Below are positions 1-11,999 of a stretch of 64,000 nucleotides of DNA, piece after piece. The notes under the pieces were generated by a model. It saw only the letters and a program-made list of their open reading frames with translations, was not told where the DNA came from and searched no databases. Where the stretch lies: positions 186,001 to 250,000 of the forward strand of contig WHUZ01000029.1 of the NCBI GenBank assembly GCA_015179045.1, given 5' to 3'. The stretch is from Kalaharituber pfeilii. Taxonomy: Eukaryota > Ascomycota > Pezizomycetes > Pezizales > Pezizaceae. A program made the position numbers and the translations under genes. Position 1 is the stretch's first letter, and each line of letters begins with the position of its first letter.

Positions 1-3000
1 GATCGAAAAAAGGAGGCAGCATCTGTTGAGATTGGCAAAACGGAATGGAGGTAAGCTCCCCTATGCATGACACGTTCAGAGCAAGCGAGCAGAAAGAAGC
101 AAGGCGAAGAGAAAAAGCAAGGAGGTGAATTGCCGGAAAGACACTGACAGGACTTCACTCACCGAAAGAGGTGGGGCGGTAGCTGCGAGGTACGGCGTAT
201 GTCACGCAGTAGAGCAGTGAAGAGATGAGTCCTACTGGACGTTAGCATCGACACACGAACATTGCTTACAGCACCCGATCTAGTACCACTGCACGAGTAT
301 CTATATCATGTACGCAAGCCAGGCGTTTCCAGGGCCTTGGGTTGCAAGAGCTTGGCCCCTCTAACATGTGGTAATCTCAGTGAAGGGTTCACTTGCCCAG
401 ACTGCAGTATTGTAACATGGGTCTATAGAGGCGAGCCACTGACTGGATAGAACCCCAGAGGCAGGAACCGTCAAGCGCTTTCATAAAATCTGCAGGACGG
501 AAAGCTCACGGCGCGAGAAAGAATCGGGCAGCCGAGGGTTGTGGGGGTGCTAGTCAGGCTGGCAAAGGTGTGTTGCTTTTGGCTGAGAGAGCAATGTACT
601 TCCTACTTGGAGATCTGATAGCCAGCTTGGAGGCAGTGGCTGGTAGGGTGCGGCGGGTAAAGCCGCAGAGCCGCAGAGCCGCGCCGCCACATGGGATCTC
701 TAGCCCATGGCATCATCGAGAGGCCGCAGCAACTTCGCACATTGGACGCTCTACGCCAATTCCCCATCTTCATAGCCCCCAAAGTGCTGGCACCAACGGC
801 GGGCTCGGCTTATGGCAAACTCTCAACTGCCGAACACCAACTAATATGGTACAGAGTGATGGTCAAAGCCAGCTTCGTTTTGTTTGGACTTGCATGTTCA
901 ACTGAGTGTCCATCCAATGGCCATGCAAGCACATTACAGCGCATAGATTACGGCTATCTGTTCCATTCTGGAAGGATGGAGTAGATGATATGGAGAAAAT
1001 ATATTGGAAGCGGTAATGAGATTGAAATGAAACAAACAGGGAAGGTATTGGAGATCGAGAGATCGAGAGTTTGAGCAATGTTTGAAGCCCCCTTCCGTAA
1101 AATAATTATTATCTCTACAGCCTGATCCATATGTTTAGCATGAAGGGAGGTGATATGAGCCAGATATTGGGTTTATAGCTAACAATATGAGAGATTTGTC
1201 ACATATATCAATCATAGAATGCTTTGTTGTCCAGTGAGTCCGCCGATCAATACCTCGAGTGCGGTGGAGTTTCCGTTTTGGGCGGGTTTGCTTGGACCGA
1301 ATTCAAACCTTAGCTATGAACTATTCTTCCAAATGGTATCTCCATATTATCAGGATGCCATGCTATAATCAGCATTCGCACATGTTACTAAAATCGAGCA
1401 AGCACCCTCAAATGCGATATAACTTTTCTTTATTTTTAGAGGGTGAGATGTGCAAGGAAAGCGGCGATATGACAACACTGGAATTCATAAACTCTCAGCT
1501 GGCTCATGAAGGAAGAGTGTCACTATTGCATTTCTACTACGTAAAACCAGGCTGATATTGCTGGGCCAAGGCGTGTCGATCAATAGCTCAAAAGGCTGGA
1601 CTAACTTTACATACCTACAAGATACCCACCAGTTAGATGCATGGGCCTTATCTTTACAGCAACGTGCTCCATAAGAATCTCCTGGTTCTGATAAATGCGG
1701 GGCAAAAGTGGAGAAACCAAAGCAGTCGATCAGGTTGTTCTACGAGATCCACTTGATCTCCTTCAACTGGGAGATGAAGCCAGATGTTTCTTGCAAGCTT
1801 CGCTCATTTGCTTATGTACTTCTCTGACAGCTAGAATTCTTTTAGACAAAAGTTATCTGACATCCCTGCACATCTCCGCTTCTTCCCGATATGACCGGGG
1901 ACCTGTTACCTTGTACTGACGACTGTGACTCGGCGGGTCATAGTTGTGTCACTATGTCAGATTCGGATATCATTTTGTCAATACTGTACTATTGAGGTTC
2001 TACTGATAACTTGCTGCTTTTGTCGAGAGGAACGCTGTGAAGGCGAAGCTACTTTATGTAACTTAGCTAGTATAACTTAACTAGTGAAGGCGCAAAAAGT
2101 GGTCAGGGCGCGAGGATAGAATACACAATTCCAAGGCTTCCTCGTTTATGAACGGTAAATAGATGGGTAATAGTCTCAAGCCAGATTGGCAACGGCTCTC
2201 CTTTGCCCCCGCAATTCAGCTAAGTAACCCCGCAGTTTTCTGTTTTTTCCCTCAAGGTTCGAATGAAGTTTCTTAATCAGCCCAAGTGAGGTTTCCATCT
2301 GACATTTTCGAGTTGCCACTGTAACACAGATTTTCACAGCCTCCTTTTTTGACTGGTACTTATATCTGCCAGTATCGGCACTATGTTGAGCTTTGAACTT
2401 GACAATGTCCTGTTCTCACGCCCGCTCCGTTAAAATACAGCCAACCATGCCGTTGGCAAGCAATCAAAATAAAACGATTTAGTGCTAGCTACTTGCTGTA
2501 GATGGCAATACAAGCAACTGTCTCATACTTCCTTCAATTAATTACTAGGGTAATTCTTTACGGTAGTTGTCCCTTTGGATAGAGTTAAGTATGTTGCTTG
2601 TGGACCCTTAATGATTTTCGATTGACTGGCCAAATTGAGAATTGCCTAGCCTACTAGAGAACGGAGAGCTTCAATTATAGGGAACATCTGAATATGCCAA
2701 TGCGGTAATACCTTAAGACTGTGATATAAATGACAACTTACAGCTGCGTTCTGTCAATGCGGCAATACAGATTATAGGAACTTCAACCTTTTAGTACTTA
2801 TGTCCGTTACCCATGAATGATGCATATGCTCGCGAAGTCGATATAACTACTGACTTTAGTCATGCAACAACTTGAGGAGCGATCATAAGATCCATCAGTT
2901 GAGAGGGACTTATTTGTAACTAGAGCCAAAAAAAGACTTATCGCCGTAAAATATAGAAGTTACTCGACCGGAGCTGAGTGAGTTCATATATTGCAAGATT

Positions 3001-3466
3001 GTTGAGTTTACATCTTCGTGGCGCAAATGTGGCGCAGCTCCTCTCAGATATACAGGGATTACGCCGAGTTGCTCATTAGGAGTGCTTGGAGTGAGACGAG
3101 GCTGACATGAGAAAGTCTGAAGTGAGTGGTGGGCATGAATCATGATGTAATCCTTGTCGCCTTGTTAAAAGGGCCCCACGAAAACCTAGTCTGGTTGACA
3201 AAATCTATTAATTTACCATCGGCTTCTAGATCGGTTAATCTACCGGGGGACGCGGGGAGGTGTGATCAGAGAGGTTCAGCTCCCAATATCATAGGTTCTT
3301 CACCAAAGTATGCACTCGCAAGACGACTCTGTGGGGTTTTTGAGTTTCGGGAACGTGGGAAAAATCGCCTGTAGGAAAAGTAGGAACGGCTCCGGTCTGT
3401 ACCAGTTCTCCACCCACCACATACTTTCTCCTGAATCGAGATTTGTGGGGTACAACATCCTGTTCC

Positions 3467-3498
<32 letters not shown>

Positions 3499-4058
3499 CC
3501 CAACTCTGGAAAAAAGAATAGAAAAAATTAGTTGCACAGTATCGGCATAAACTCGCTCTATTTGCTTCAGAACGGTTTTATGGCTGATCGGAGTACTGTC
3601 CATAAGCTAGTCCCATCATGAATCGCCGATATGCGCTTATCAAGTACTAGTACATTTTGAGCTGGCTAGCTGGCGATTATGCCGGCTACTCGTGCGGGTT
3701 TCTAGAAGTTGGGCTTCTCACGGTTAAACTTCACAACCCCACTACATGGTCAAACTCGGAATTACGGAGCCTAACGAAAATAGATGAAATAGGTAATATC
3801 GTGATAATTAACGAAGAGATGGGATGAAATTAATCCAGGAAGATATAGTCCAATTATATAATCCAGAAACGGAGAAACCTCCAGCAATCAATCACAGCAT
3901 CACAAACCGCACGAACAGTGCCATCTGATTAATATTTGTGTGAAGTATTGTACAGCCATTTTTAAATAAACACAAGAAGCTCATATGATGTGCCGCTGAC
4001 ATGGGTGTATCAGAAATCAAGCTTCGCCTTATCTTCTCGAGGCTCTAGCTTAAAGGAA
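1..4058. other. Gene-free left flank
   Basis: No coding region here could be tied to a protein family; the open frames are short and none shows a motif. A GC-richer patch at about 450-800 could be upstream DNA of a gene outside the window, but nothing confirms it. A run of 29 T lies at 3470-3498. The stretch just before 4059 is downstream of the MOSC gene on the minus strand. Confidence 0.5.
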
Positions 4059-5699
4059 TCACTGATCAATATAGCAATGTTCACCAGTTTCCAGAACAGT
4101 GATTCGATCTCCGACTCGGATTACACCCGCTATATGGCATTAGCGTACTAGGCAGACGTCAAAATTGGGTTAATACTTACACTCTGCTGCGGGAACGACT
4201 TGCATTCCTAAATAATGTTAATGAAAGGGTTCATACCCATGGAAGGAGGGAAAATGAAATACCCATGCAAGCGTTAAACTTATTCCCTACATCAATGCAC
4301 CTGTATTTCCGCATCGTGCGGTCCGGCTCTGTAGGGTGCTGCTCGCCAGTTTCTTGGTTCACATTCGGCATTTTACAGCGGACAGTGCGACAGGCTGTGA
4401 GGATAAATACATATGTTAACCTTGGAAACCGCGGAATGGGACCTAGACAAACTAACAGGTATAATATATTCCATTCCCAACTGAGATACGCCTCCACGAG
4501 TCTTCTTCGAACGCCGGGGGCCCAGACACTAGACCGACGCATGTCAGTAACGCTAAGGATACGTAAGTTATCGGAACAGAAGCATTACATATGATGTTAG
4601 GACGGAATCGAATGGCACTAAGTTCCGGTATCGAATCTTGTATCTTTTTGTTGAGGTCCCTCACGGATGCAAGGTTTATGAGGTGAATGGGATACTGTTT
4701 GGTATTAGCAATGGGATTTTATCAGCCTATAGAAGCCCACCTACGGCATCGGCAAACGCCGTCATTGGCTGATATCCCACTTCATCTTTCGTTGGGGCAC
4801 ACCTGAATACACTCCTAGGATGTGCTGGAGGCATTCTAAAGAGAGTAACAGGATTTTTGGCCCCAACGGCCTTCGCGAGGCCATGGGGAAGTAGCACGCC
4901 CATGTTACTAGAGAATGTTAGTAAACCTGTTTTGCACATGCCTACTACTTATCTCAATGAACTAACTGTGCTTCAACGAATTCCTTCCATATTCGGACAG
5001 ACTCGAGTGGATACTTGGAGAGCTCTAGCTCGCTGTAAGTCTTTGTCAGCACTGTCACATAACATTCCGAGACTGCTACTCACTCGGCATCTAAAGGAAG
5101 CTCAAATGTTTCTAAAACCTCGTCTCCCATAAAGAGCCATCTGTTGAGCCAAGTCTTCACAGGGTAACCGACTTCAAGTGCGGACCCCCCCGGTGTATTT
5201 TTCTTTGGCTTTATCTTGGTCGTCACCCGAGCCAGCAAAGGATACTGTCTCTGAGTGATGAAAACCCATCCTTCTCGGCCGGTCTTGGGATCAACCTTCT
5301 TTTCCGCAAGTGTATACTGGCGGTCGTGCTCCAACCTGTTGTATTAAATATGCATGAGTATCTGACATCAACTACAGAAAGCGCGATGACTCACCCAGTG
5401 CTCACAACCCGAGATTCATTCAATTCAATTCCGTGGCATGACTTCAACGGGTAAATCCATAGGGACTTCACTTTCCAGAACGCAGGGCTCTCCCCTTCAG
5501 CAGTATAACTGTATTGATCCCACAGATTGCTTTCTCCGGGAGGCAGCTCTTTGCTAGAAGCTGGCGACTCAGCGCGGTCCGCCAGGAGCGATAGAAACCT
5601 TATGTGATGCCACACGACGACGCCTGTAAGCGAAGCAATAGAAATTGTGGTTAACAGAAGGGAAAGATCTGAAGAGTCATCCGCGATGGGCACAGTCAT
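4059..5699 (-). CDS. MOSC-domain protein, mARC-like, 9 exons
   Basis: The protein is predicted at 397 aa. Exons read on the minus strand are 5395-5699, 5084-5335, 4967-5032, 4745-4907, 4589-4694, 4457-4528, 4263-4394, 4181-4207 and 4059-4129; all introns are GT-AG and the total is 1194 nt in frame. A hydrophobic anchor lies near residues 13-38. The MOSC N-terminal barrel follows, seen in KSLWIYPLKSCHGIEL and LEHDRQYTLAE. The MOSC domain then shows GAKNPVTLFR, FRCAPTKDEVGYQP, INLASVRDLN, GPPAFEEDSW, CRTVRCKMPN and GVIRVGDRITVLETGE. The conserved Cys of RCKMPN matches the molybdenum-ligand region of mARC proteins, which reduce N-hydroxylated substrates with cytochrome b5; that activity is inferred here. 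The anchor suggests an outer mitochondrial or other membrane location. One exon is only 27 nt. The start is the first ATG before the anchor, and the gene faces away from the Rad51-like gene. Confidence 0.9.
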
Positions 5700-6028
5700 G
5701 ATAGCGACGGTTATTGTGCGTGCTTTGATCGGAGCAGTAAGAGGCCGTAGCTGTGGCTGTCAAGTGTGTGGCTGCCTTCGATACAAGTAGCGAAGCATTG
5801 TTTATATTGCTCGTATGCATTGTTGTTAGTAATTGTGCCCGGCGCCCTAAGCCCCGGGTTTGGTCTGCTAGCGGTAGGGTCCGGTGCCCCGTGGTGCAGA
5901 TGCTTGGCAGGGGCTCCGAACGTAGCCCGATCCCACATCCGATCCTTGTCTCCGGCGCCGCCATCGAGTTCGTCACACCTCGACCCGGCCGCTCCCAGCC
6001 CACCACACACGCCCGACATGCCCCAGCC
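5700..6028. promoter_or_regulatory. Shared divergent promoter of the MOSC and Rad51-like genes
   Basis: Only about 330 bp separates the two start codons, which point in opposite directions, so the interval must hold both promoters and both 5' leaders. The right half is GC-rich, ending in a C-rich leader before 6029. No certain TATA box was identified. Confidence 0.6.
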
Positions 6029-6032
6029 ATGA
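6018..6032 (+). promoter_or_regulatory. Four-codon uORF overlapping the main start
   Basis: An ATG at 6018 opens a frame encoding M-P-Q-P that stops with TGA at 6030-6032. That stop overlaps the ATG at 6029 proposed as the start of the Rad51-like protein (ATGA overlap). It would make translation depend on leaky scanning or reinitiation if the mRNA starts upstream of 6018; the transcription start is not known. Confidence 0.4.
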
Positions 6033-7960
6033 CAGACCGCTTCAGCCAGCATACCTTCTCCTCGTCCTCAGCGCTCCCTGGCGCCTCCCGCCGTAGGTTC
6101 ATTCCCTGCCCTCTCCTGATACGGTCTTTCGTTGTCTCATCCAGCTGCATAGACCGTTTACCGACGCTCTCCGCGTCTCAAGCTCTGAGCGCGCAGCAGC
6201 TGCAAAAAGCAGAGGTCAGCACTGGGTCATGCACCTTGAATAGTATACTAGGAGATGGCCCGAGTGCAGGTAGCCGCTTCAACAGGCGCTACACCAAGAG
6301 ATTGGTCCCTTACACTGGTATCGGCGATGTTGAGGGTAAGGGAGGCATTCCGAAGGGTAAGCTGACTGAAGTCTGTGGCCCTCCAGGTAGTGGCAAGACA
6401 ACATTTGGGTATGTCCCGTTGCTAGCGCGCTTAGTGCCACCCTATTCTGTTCCGTGAAACTTTCCAATGAAGAATTTAAGAGCACTGGTCTAACGGAGGA
6501 GAGGAACTAGGATACAGGTTGCGGCAAATGCTCTTTTGACAGGGGAGAAGGTTACTTGGATAGGTACTACACTACAATTTGTAATCCCAAGCTCGACAAT
6601 AGTCCCTAATGATATTCTTCCATCTTAATAGAAACGGCACAGCCTCTCCCGATAAGCCGCCTGATTCATCTCCTTGAACATCAATCTGACAAAGACCCAT
6701 TCGCCACATTAAACTCTCTACGAATCATTCAATGCCCCACCCTAGCGCATCTTCTAGCCCTCATTCTCTACCCACCACCCCCGACAGCGACATATTGCTT
6801 TCCGGAGAAGGATACCGGTGTTTTGGTAATTGACAATATATCTACACCATTTTCTATTGCGTTTCCGCCTGGCGTCGATGCACATGTATTGGCGAAGAAG
6901 GGTGGGAAGGGCACTGGCGCAAGTGATGGAAAGGCGCAAGTGCCCTCTAGTGTCCGCAGATTCAGTATCATGACGGATCTGGCAGTGGGGCTGGGAAAGC
7001 TCGCTGCGATCAAGAATATAGTTGTACGTTGTTTAAATTCCTGTGCCTTCTTGGGATATAGGAAGCGAGTAACGGAAATTGACTTTTTTTTTTCCCCTTG
7101 GAGCGTCTGAAGATTTTGGTCTTGAATCAGCTTACTACCCGAATAATACCCGGGGTAGGGGCTGTTCTACAGCCAGCAGTCGGTCTGTTCAACCCCTATC
7201 CCAATCTCCATCTTTATATACGGCTCACGTTATGCTTTATTCCTATATCCACGAGCCACCATCGTTCCTGACTTCCATATTCTCTAGTGAAGGTAGTCCA
7301 AACTGGTCCAATGCCTTCATGAACCGCCTCCTTATCTACCGCCACGATGTTCCTTCGCACAAGCTGAAATTTCCAGAAAAAGCAAAGTCCGTGCGGTATG
7401 TCAGCATCTTAAAAGCTAGTAATGTGAGTTATGAGAACGGAGACGGCCCGATTGTGTCTATCACTGTTGGTGATCATGGCATCGGTGACGTCGAATACAC
7501 TCCCGGTTGGGATCCGAATTCCAACTCGGCATTGCCGTCACGGTGTCAGACGCCGACTCCAGCTGCGACACAGACTTCTGTCACAACTGAGGCACCATCC
7601 CGAACTCCAGAACCACATACTCTATTAGTTATTCAATCATTAACTACTGCCGTTCGAGAGTCGTCGGCACCAATGCATTCTGCTCCGGGCACTCCGCCTC
7701 CTCCACATTCACCCAGACCCGAGGCTGGGTCTGCACATGTAGCTAGGCGGATTTCACTTCCGATCCTCCCGGAGTCACCACACCGCCGCGGAAAACGGAA
7801 GCGGGAAATTGCAGATTCAGAAGATGGGAGGGACGACGACGTCCTTGCTTGGGCAGACGAGATAGATTCGCTGGCGCAGTTTGGTGTGAAGGGGTTGGAT
7901 GCATTTGATGTGCTAGGAGGGCATGTTGATGCCCAGGATGATAAATATGCAGATACATGA
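6029..7960 (+). CDS. Rad51-paralog RecA-type ATPase, 5 exons
   Basis: The predicted protein has 520 aa. Exons are 6029-6408, 6511-6563, 6632-7023, 7113-7182 and 7293-7960, with GT-AG introns and 1563 nt in frame. The N-terminus carries LPTLSASQAL and ISTG-like VSTGSCTLNSIL. Walker A is GPPGSGKTTFG near residues 116-127, preceded by GIPKGKLTEV as in Rad51 paralogs. Walker B is TGVLVIDNIS. The loop-type segment NIVILVLNQLTTRI continues into VGAVLQPAVG and then NRLLIYRHDVP, the order seen in RecA-fold recombination mediators. The C-terminal third is Pro/Ser-rich and then acidic. Members of this family help load Rad51 on single-stranded DNA in the nucleus. Rad55, Rad57 or RAD51C-like identity cannot be settled by eye. 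The first about 35 residues are the least certain part: a cryptic intron there was tested and breaks the frame. Confidence 0.85.
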
Positions 7961-9053
7961 CATGTGGGAAACATTGGAGAGGCCGAGGCTGGGAAAGGAC
8001 AAGGAGATACCTTGTGTTACTAATGATTTTTGGAATAACGAAAACCCGGCGGAAGAGAGGATAACTCAAGATCTGCTGTCCAAATTTCCTCGTGAATTGG
8101 TTACACGCGTTGAGGGTAACTGTATGTGACGAACCATATATATCGACTTTCTAATGTTCGCACTCCCCTCATCCATTTTTCCCTTCATTACCGTGAAGAT
8201 AATCTACGTTTTTTTGATTCGTTGTTTCTCTCAGAGGCACTCCTAATCTTTGATGTACAGCTTTTGTTTACGAGTTAGTTGCTTTTCGGGCTTGTGTATC
8301 TTTTTTTTCGTTCATGTACTTGTAGGATTGTATCGAGTATTATTAAAAATACAGTGACTATGTACATTTTGCCATTTTCGAGTAATATATCGAACACTAT
8401 CTTATACGGAAAGTGTGCCGTTTACCTTTTTCTTTTCTTTTCTTTCCTTTTTTTTTTTTTTTTTTTTTTCATTTAAAAATTCCCTTGGAGAAGCGGTAAG
8501 TACCCCTCCCTCAAGTTTCTAAACCAGTGGCTTTTAGAGCCTGAAAATCACACCTTCAAGTAGTAAATTTTTATTACCCCAATCAGAAGGCCGAGTTTTT
8601 CCATATAAGAAACAGGGAATTTCATAAAAGAGGGATTCTTTCCTCATAAATGGGTATCTGCGGTATGGCATTTATGATAAGCCGCTCAGGTAACGGCTCA
8701 GTTCGAACACATGAAATTATCGCAAATCAATGGGCACGGCTAGTCTAGTTGCCACTCGTCTAGCAAAGTTGCATTATATCGAGCGACGCGGTCTTGAAAG
8801 TTGATGTATATTTCAAGTAGATAAAGACGTTACTAGTCACGAGACCAAGACAATGCATTGGACATGTAGCGGGTTTCAACCTACAATAACGAGCAAGAAA
8901 GCTAAACTCAGATAAAACACCAATAGGAAACTACAAGCTGAAGCCAAGTAAAATCACAGATGGTATTATGGTGCAGATGGCAAAAATCCAAATGAGAGGA
9001 GAAAGCATTAGTAGAGATGGCATAGCGGATAGGGGTGCGCATCCAATCTATGG
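7961..9053. other. Intergenic region between convergent genes, with T22
   Basis: This holds the 3' ends of the Rad51-like gene (+) and the RBR gene (-). It contains a pyrimidine-rich tract at 8420-8469 ending in 22 T (8448-8469). No coding signal was recognised. Confidence 0.6.
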
Positions 9054-11250
9054 TTACGCCTCCTCAACAATCATCTCAACAAGCCGGTCGAAATAAGGTT
9101 GTAGCTTGTGAATATTAAACCAGACTATGTGATACAGAAACAGTAGAGAGTTAGTGATCTTGTTTGGGCTAACCTGAAGTCAATTAAGCCTAGGTGAATT
9201 AGGAACGATGGGTGAGGATGGTACCTTCGCTATTTCTCCTGTTCAATGGTCCAATGGCCCTCCCAGTATATTTCCAAGTCGCAGGAACCTCATGATTTTT
9301 GAAATACTCCTCTTCTGCCTTGATTGCAGCCTCACGAATGGCTGATTCCTCATCTTCTTGAACATATAAATCACACCTGTCGCAATCTGAACACGCAGTA
9401 CCCGGAACTTGACGAAAGTGTTGACAAAAATGTTTGTATCCTTCTTTGCGGATATCGGCTCGGCAAATATAGCTAATGGGGTGTCAATTAGTGCACTCAT
9501 AGAAGAGGGTACTCGTGACAGTAAAAAACATGGTCAAAAGGGCCGCAAAGCGGCCGGAATACTGACCACATAATATAGCCACAAACACATGTAAGTTTGT
9601 TACATCCATCCGCTTTTACAAATGATATCCGGCATATCGGACACTAATCGTTCCATCAGTATAATTGCACGATACTAAACTTGGACTGGATGAAGGTATT
9701 AGAGGAGATACCGTTCGCTTCACTGCATTTGCCATTGCCTTTTCAATATGTATGCGGACGTTATCTTCCTCTTTTTCGAAGCACTTATGGAAAGACGTCC
9801 ATTCCTTTGAACACTGAATACAAGATTGACGTTTGCAGCGTTCGCTCTGACATCTGAACAAGGACCCTCTTCGTTTCAACTGGATCCTCCTTACTGCATT
9901 TTCCCAGTGGCTCTGAGGTGAAAGGGACTCAAAAATTTCCTTAGCTGCACTACCAGCCTCCCATGGGAGAAGAAGTTTGACGATATGTGTAAAAAGTGGT
10001 AAGGCCAGAAACATCATCGATAATCCTGGGAATAATACAAATAATATTATTAAGGCAGATATGCCAATTATTTCAGCGGACTGTTTGATATGATAGGGCT
10101 GCAGCTCATCTACTTCTGCATATGAACAGAATGGACATCGAATCAAGGCCAAGCCAGAGCGATCCAGGTTTTCCATGGCAGCTTTGTCTTCCATTGCTCG
10201 AAGCATTTCTGCAGGCACAACTTTTGCCAGTATATCCGGGGGTATACATGCCGTACATAGCGGTGCAGCAGTAGCTGATAGACATCGTATTGTTGATTTC
10301 TCGCCTACAATGCATTGTCCTTGCCCGTATAGGCTTTCTTGAACACTCCTTATCAGACACCCATGACAAATAAAATGGCCTTCTGAGCATGCAGCGATCT
10401 CGTTCCAGGAGAAGTCCGAATAGCATGTTTCACATCCAACAAGGTCTGATGCAGCGGCATGTTCTGCTTCATCTAATAGAGCAGACACTAGGCAGTTGTC
10501 AGGACATGTTCTTATATGTAAATTGAAAAGTTAACATACTCTTTCGGTCCTCGTCTATCTGGGCCTGTATCTTGTCTTTTCGCAATTCGCGAAGCTCCGC
10601 ATCCAACTCTTCGCACCCAGTGGCCATTAACTCAGAAATATTGGTTGGCTCCGACCTTTTCCGCCTGAAGAAAGCAGATACGGAATATCTCCATGATTTG
10701 GCAGCTACAGATACGGAATATCTCCATGATTTGGCAGCTATTTCAGCCAATGTTGTCCTGCTTCGGCAGTAGTCATGATTATTTTCAACCATTACCGCTT
10801 GAATCGTCGATTCCGACAGACCCTTAAATTCACTGCACCTAGATAGTGACGCGTTGCCGTCAGAAATTGTTGACAAAAGTTATGCGGGTGAGTGGGACAT
10901 TCGATATATTCTTACAAAAGACTCTTCACTGCCTCTTTGTACTGTCTGGATCTGAATCTATCCATATTGCTGATACTTTGTCCCACATTCCGCCGGGTTC
11001 CCCTTGAGGGTATCTTCAATAGGCTTTCGGTCACTAGATAAAGTCGGGATTCTCTGGAAGAATTCAATAAGCGTTCTCGAAGATCCTCCAAATCAGCTTC
11101 AGGAAACAGTTCGCATAAAGTCTCGAGGAAGTGGTTAAGCTCTGTGTGGGCTGTGTCACTCTCACGATCGTCTGCTACTGCAGGGGTCAGACTATTTCCG
11201 GAACCATGGGGAAAAGCAGGGCAAGCTGCTGGGAAGATTCTTGCCAACAT
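9054..11250 (-). CDS. RNF216-like RBR E3 ubiquitin ligase with a membrane segment
   Basis: The predicted protein has 599 aa. Exons on the minus strand are 10916-11250, 10540-10832, 9712-10487, 9567-9643, 9225-9472 and 9054-9124, 1800 nt in frame. The N-terminus has a CUE-like stretch (ETLCELFPEADLEDLRERLL), which in other proteins binds ubiquitin. A conserved FKGLSESTIQAVM segment follows. RING1 begins CETCYSDF and runs through CSEGHFICHGC to CPFCSYAEVDE, a feature of RNF216/Triad3 relatives. A strongly hydrophobic segment (SALIILFVLFPGLSMMFLAL) lies before the IBR (RCQSERCKRQSCIQC). RING2 is CPICRISF, then ADGCNKLTCVCG, with the expected catalytic Cys in DGCNK. The C-terminus resembles other fungal members (DCDRCDLY, WFNIHKLQPYFDRLVE). 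The second acceptor could also be at 10838, adding two codons. An upstream coding exon is not excluded. Confidence 0.88.
10675..10740 (-). repeat. Exact 33-bp tandem duplication inside the RBR coding exon
   Basis: Two identical 33-bp copies (10675-10707 and 10708-10740) lie head to tail. The length is a multiple of three, so 11 residues containing KSWRYSVS are repeated without breaking the frame. Perfect identity suggests a recent event or an assembly artefact. Confidence 0.95.
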
Positions 11251-11606
11251 CGGATAGGAGATGTTCAGCAGTAGAGGATGGGTCTACATCGAGCTGCGTT
11301 AACTGTGGGGAGCTTGATGAGGACTGCGCTTGTAGGGAGCTTAACGCTCATAGTGCTTGGCACTGCACATAGTGCCCAGAACAACTTGCTATCACATGAC
11401 CTCATACGATCCTCGACATTTACCCTGTGAAATGCGACAGAGGGCTGCATGTACGAACGAGCTGAATGGCTTTCTATTGGGATATATACATCTCCGCCAC
11501 TATGCCTCTATTCACCTAAAAATCATTTCTATCCGCCTCTACTAGCAGTACTAAAAGCAACGCCATCTTACCAGCAAATATCTTCAAGCACAATGACGCC
11601 GACCAT

Positions 11607-11999
11607 TCAGAACGGCTGCGAGCAAAACTGTCAGTATATTCTTTGCCGATTAAAAGAGCTGGGCGGGATCTCCATACATTATCGGAGGCAGGAATCTCTC
11701 TACCAGTCCAGTAGCTCCCAAGTATAGGAATCTTCTGTAGAGGAGATTAGCCGAGCCCGGGGAAAATCCCACCGCGGTGTCATACTGCCAAAATATCATG
11801 TTGCACACGGGGAACTCCTTCCATGAGGTAGATAGCAGCGAAACCAGCAACGGCGCCGAAACCTCCTAGGGCAGTAACACTTCACCTAGGTCAGTTGGGC
11901 CTGGCTAAGCTGCGAAATTGGAGTTACTCACTAGGGGCGGGCAACTTTGGCTGTCATTCCGAAAACATGTGGAGCAACCCTAAACTTGCCCCTATACAT
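11607..11999 (-). CDS. QCR10: Cytochrome bc1 complex subunit 10 (QCR10)
   Basis: A 75-aa protein is encoded by four small exons on the minus strand: 11932-11999, 11786-11879, 11678-11734 and 11607-11615 (228 nt in frame). It has the family order: a short N-terminus with APHVFGMTAKVA, a single membrane helix GGFGAVAGFAAIYLMEG, the following VPRVQHDILAKIPILGSYW, and the hallmark C-terminus REIPASDNPF. The last coding exon is 9 nt and supplies only Pro-Phe-stop. QCR10 is a small inner-mitochondrial-membrane subunit of ubiquinol-cytochrome c reductase, close to the Rieske protein. It is in tandem with the RBR gene downstream (start to end about 360 bp). No single open frame covers it, so frame scans miss it. 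The start is the ATG directly in frame with the conserved segment. Confidence 0.93.

Noticed and set aside
6093..6144. Possible 52-nt intron in exon 1 of the Rad51-like gene
   Set aside because: It has GT-AG ends, but splicing would put the conserved downstream frame out of phase with every available upstream ATG.
5677..6150. 157-aa minus frame across the divergent promoter
   Set aside because: It overlaps the start regions of two well-supported genes and shows no motif.
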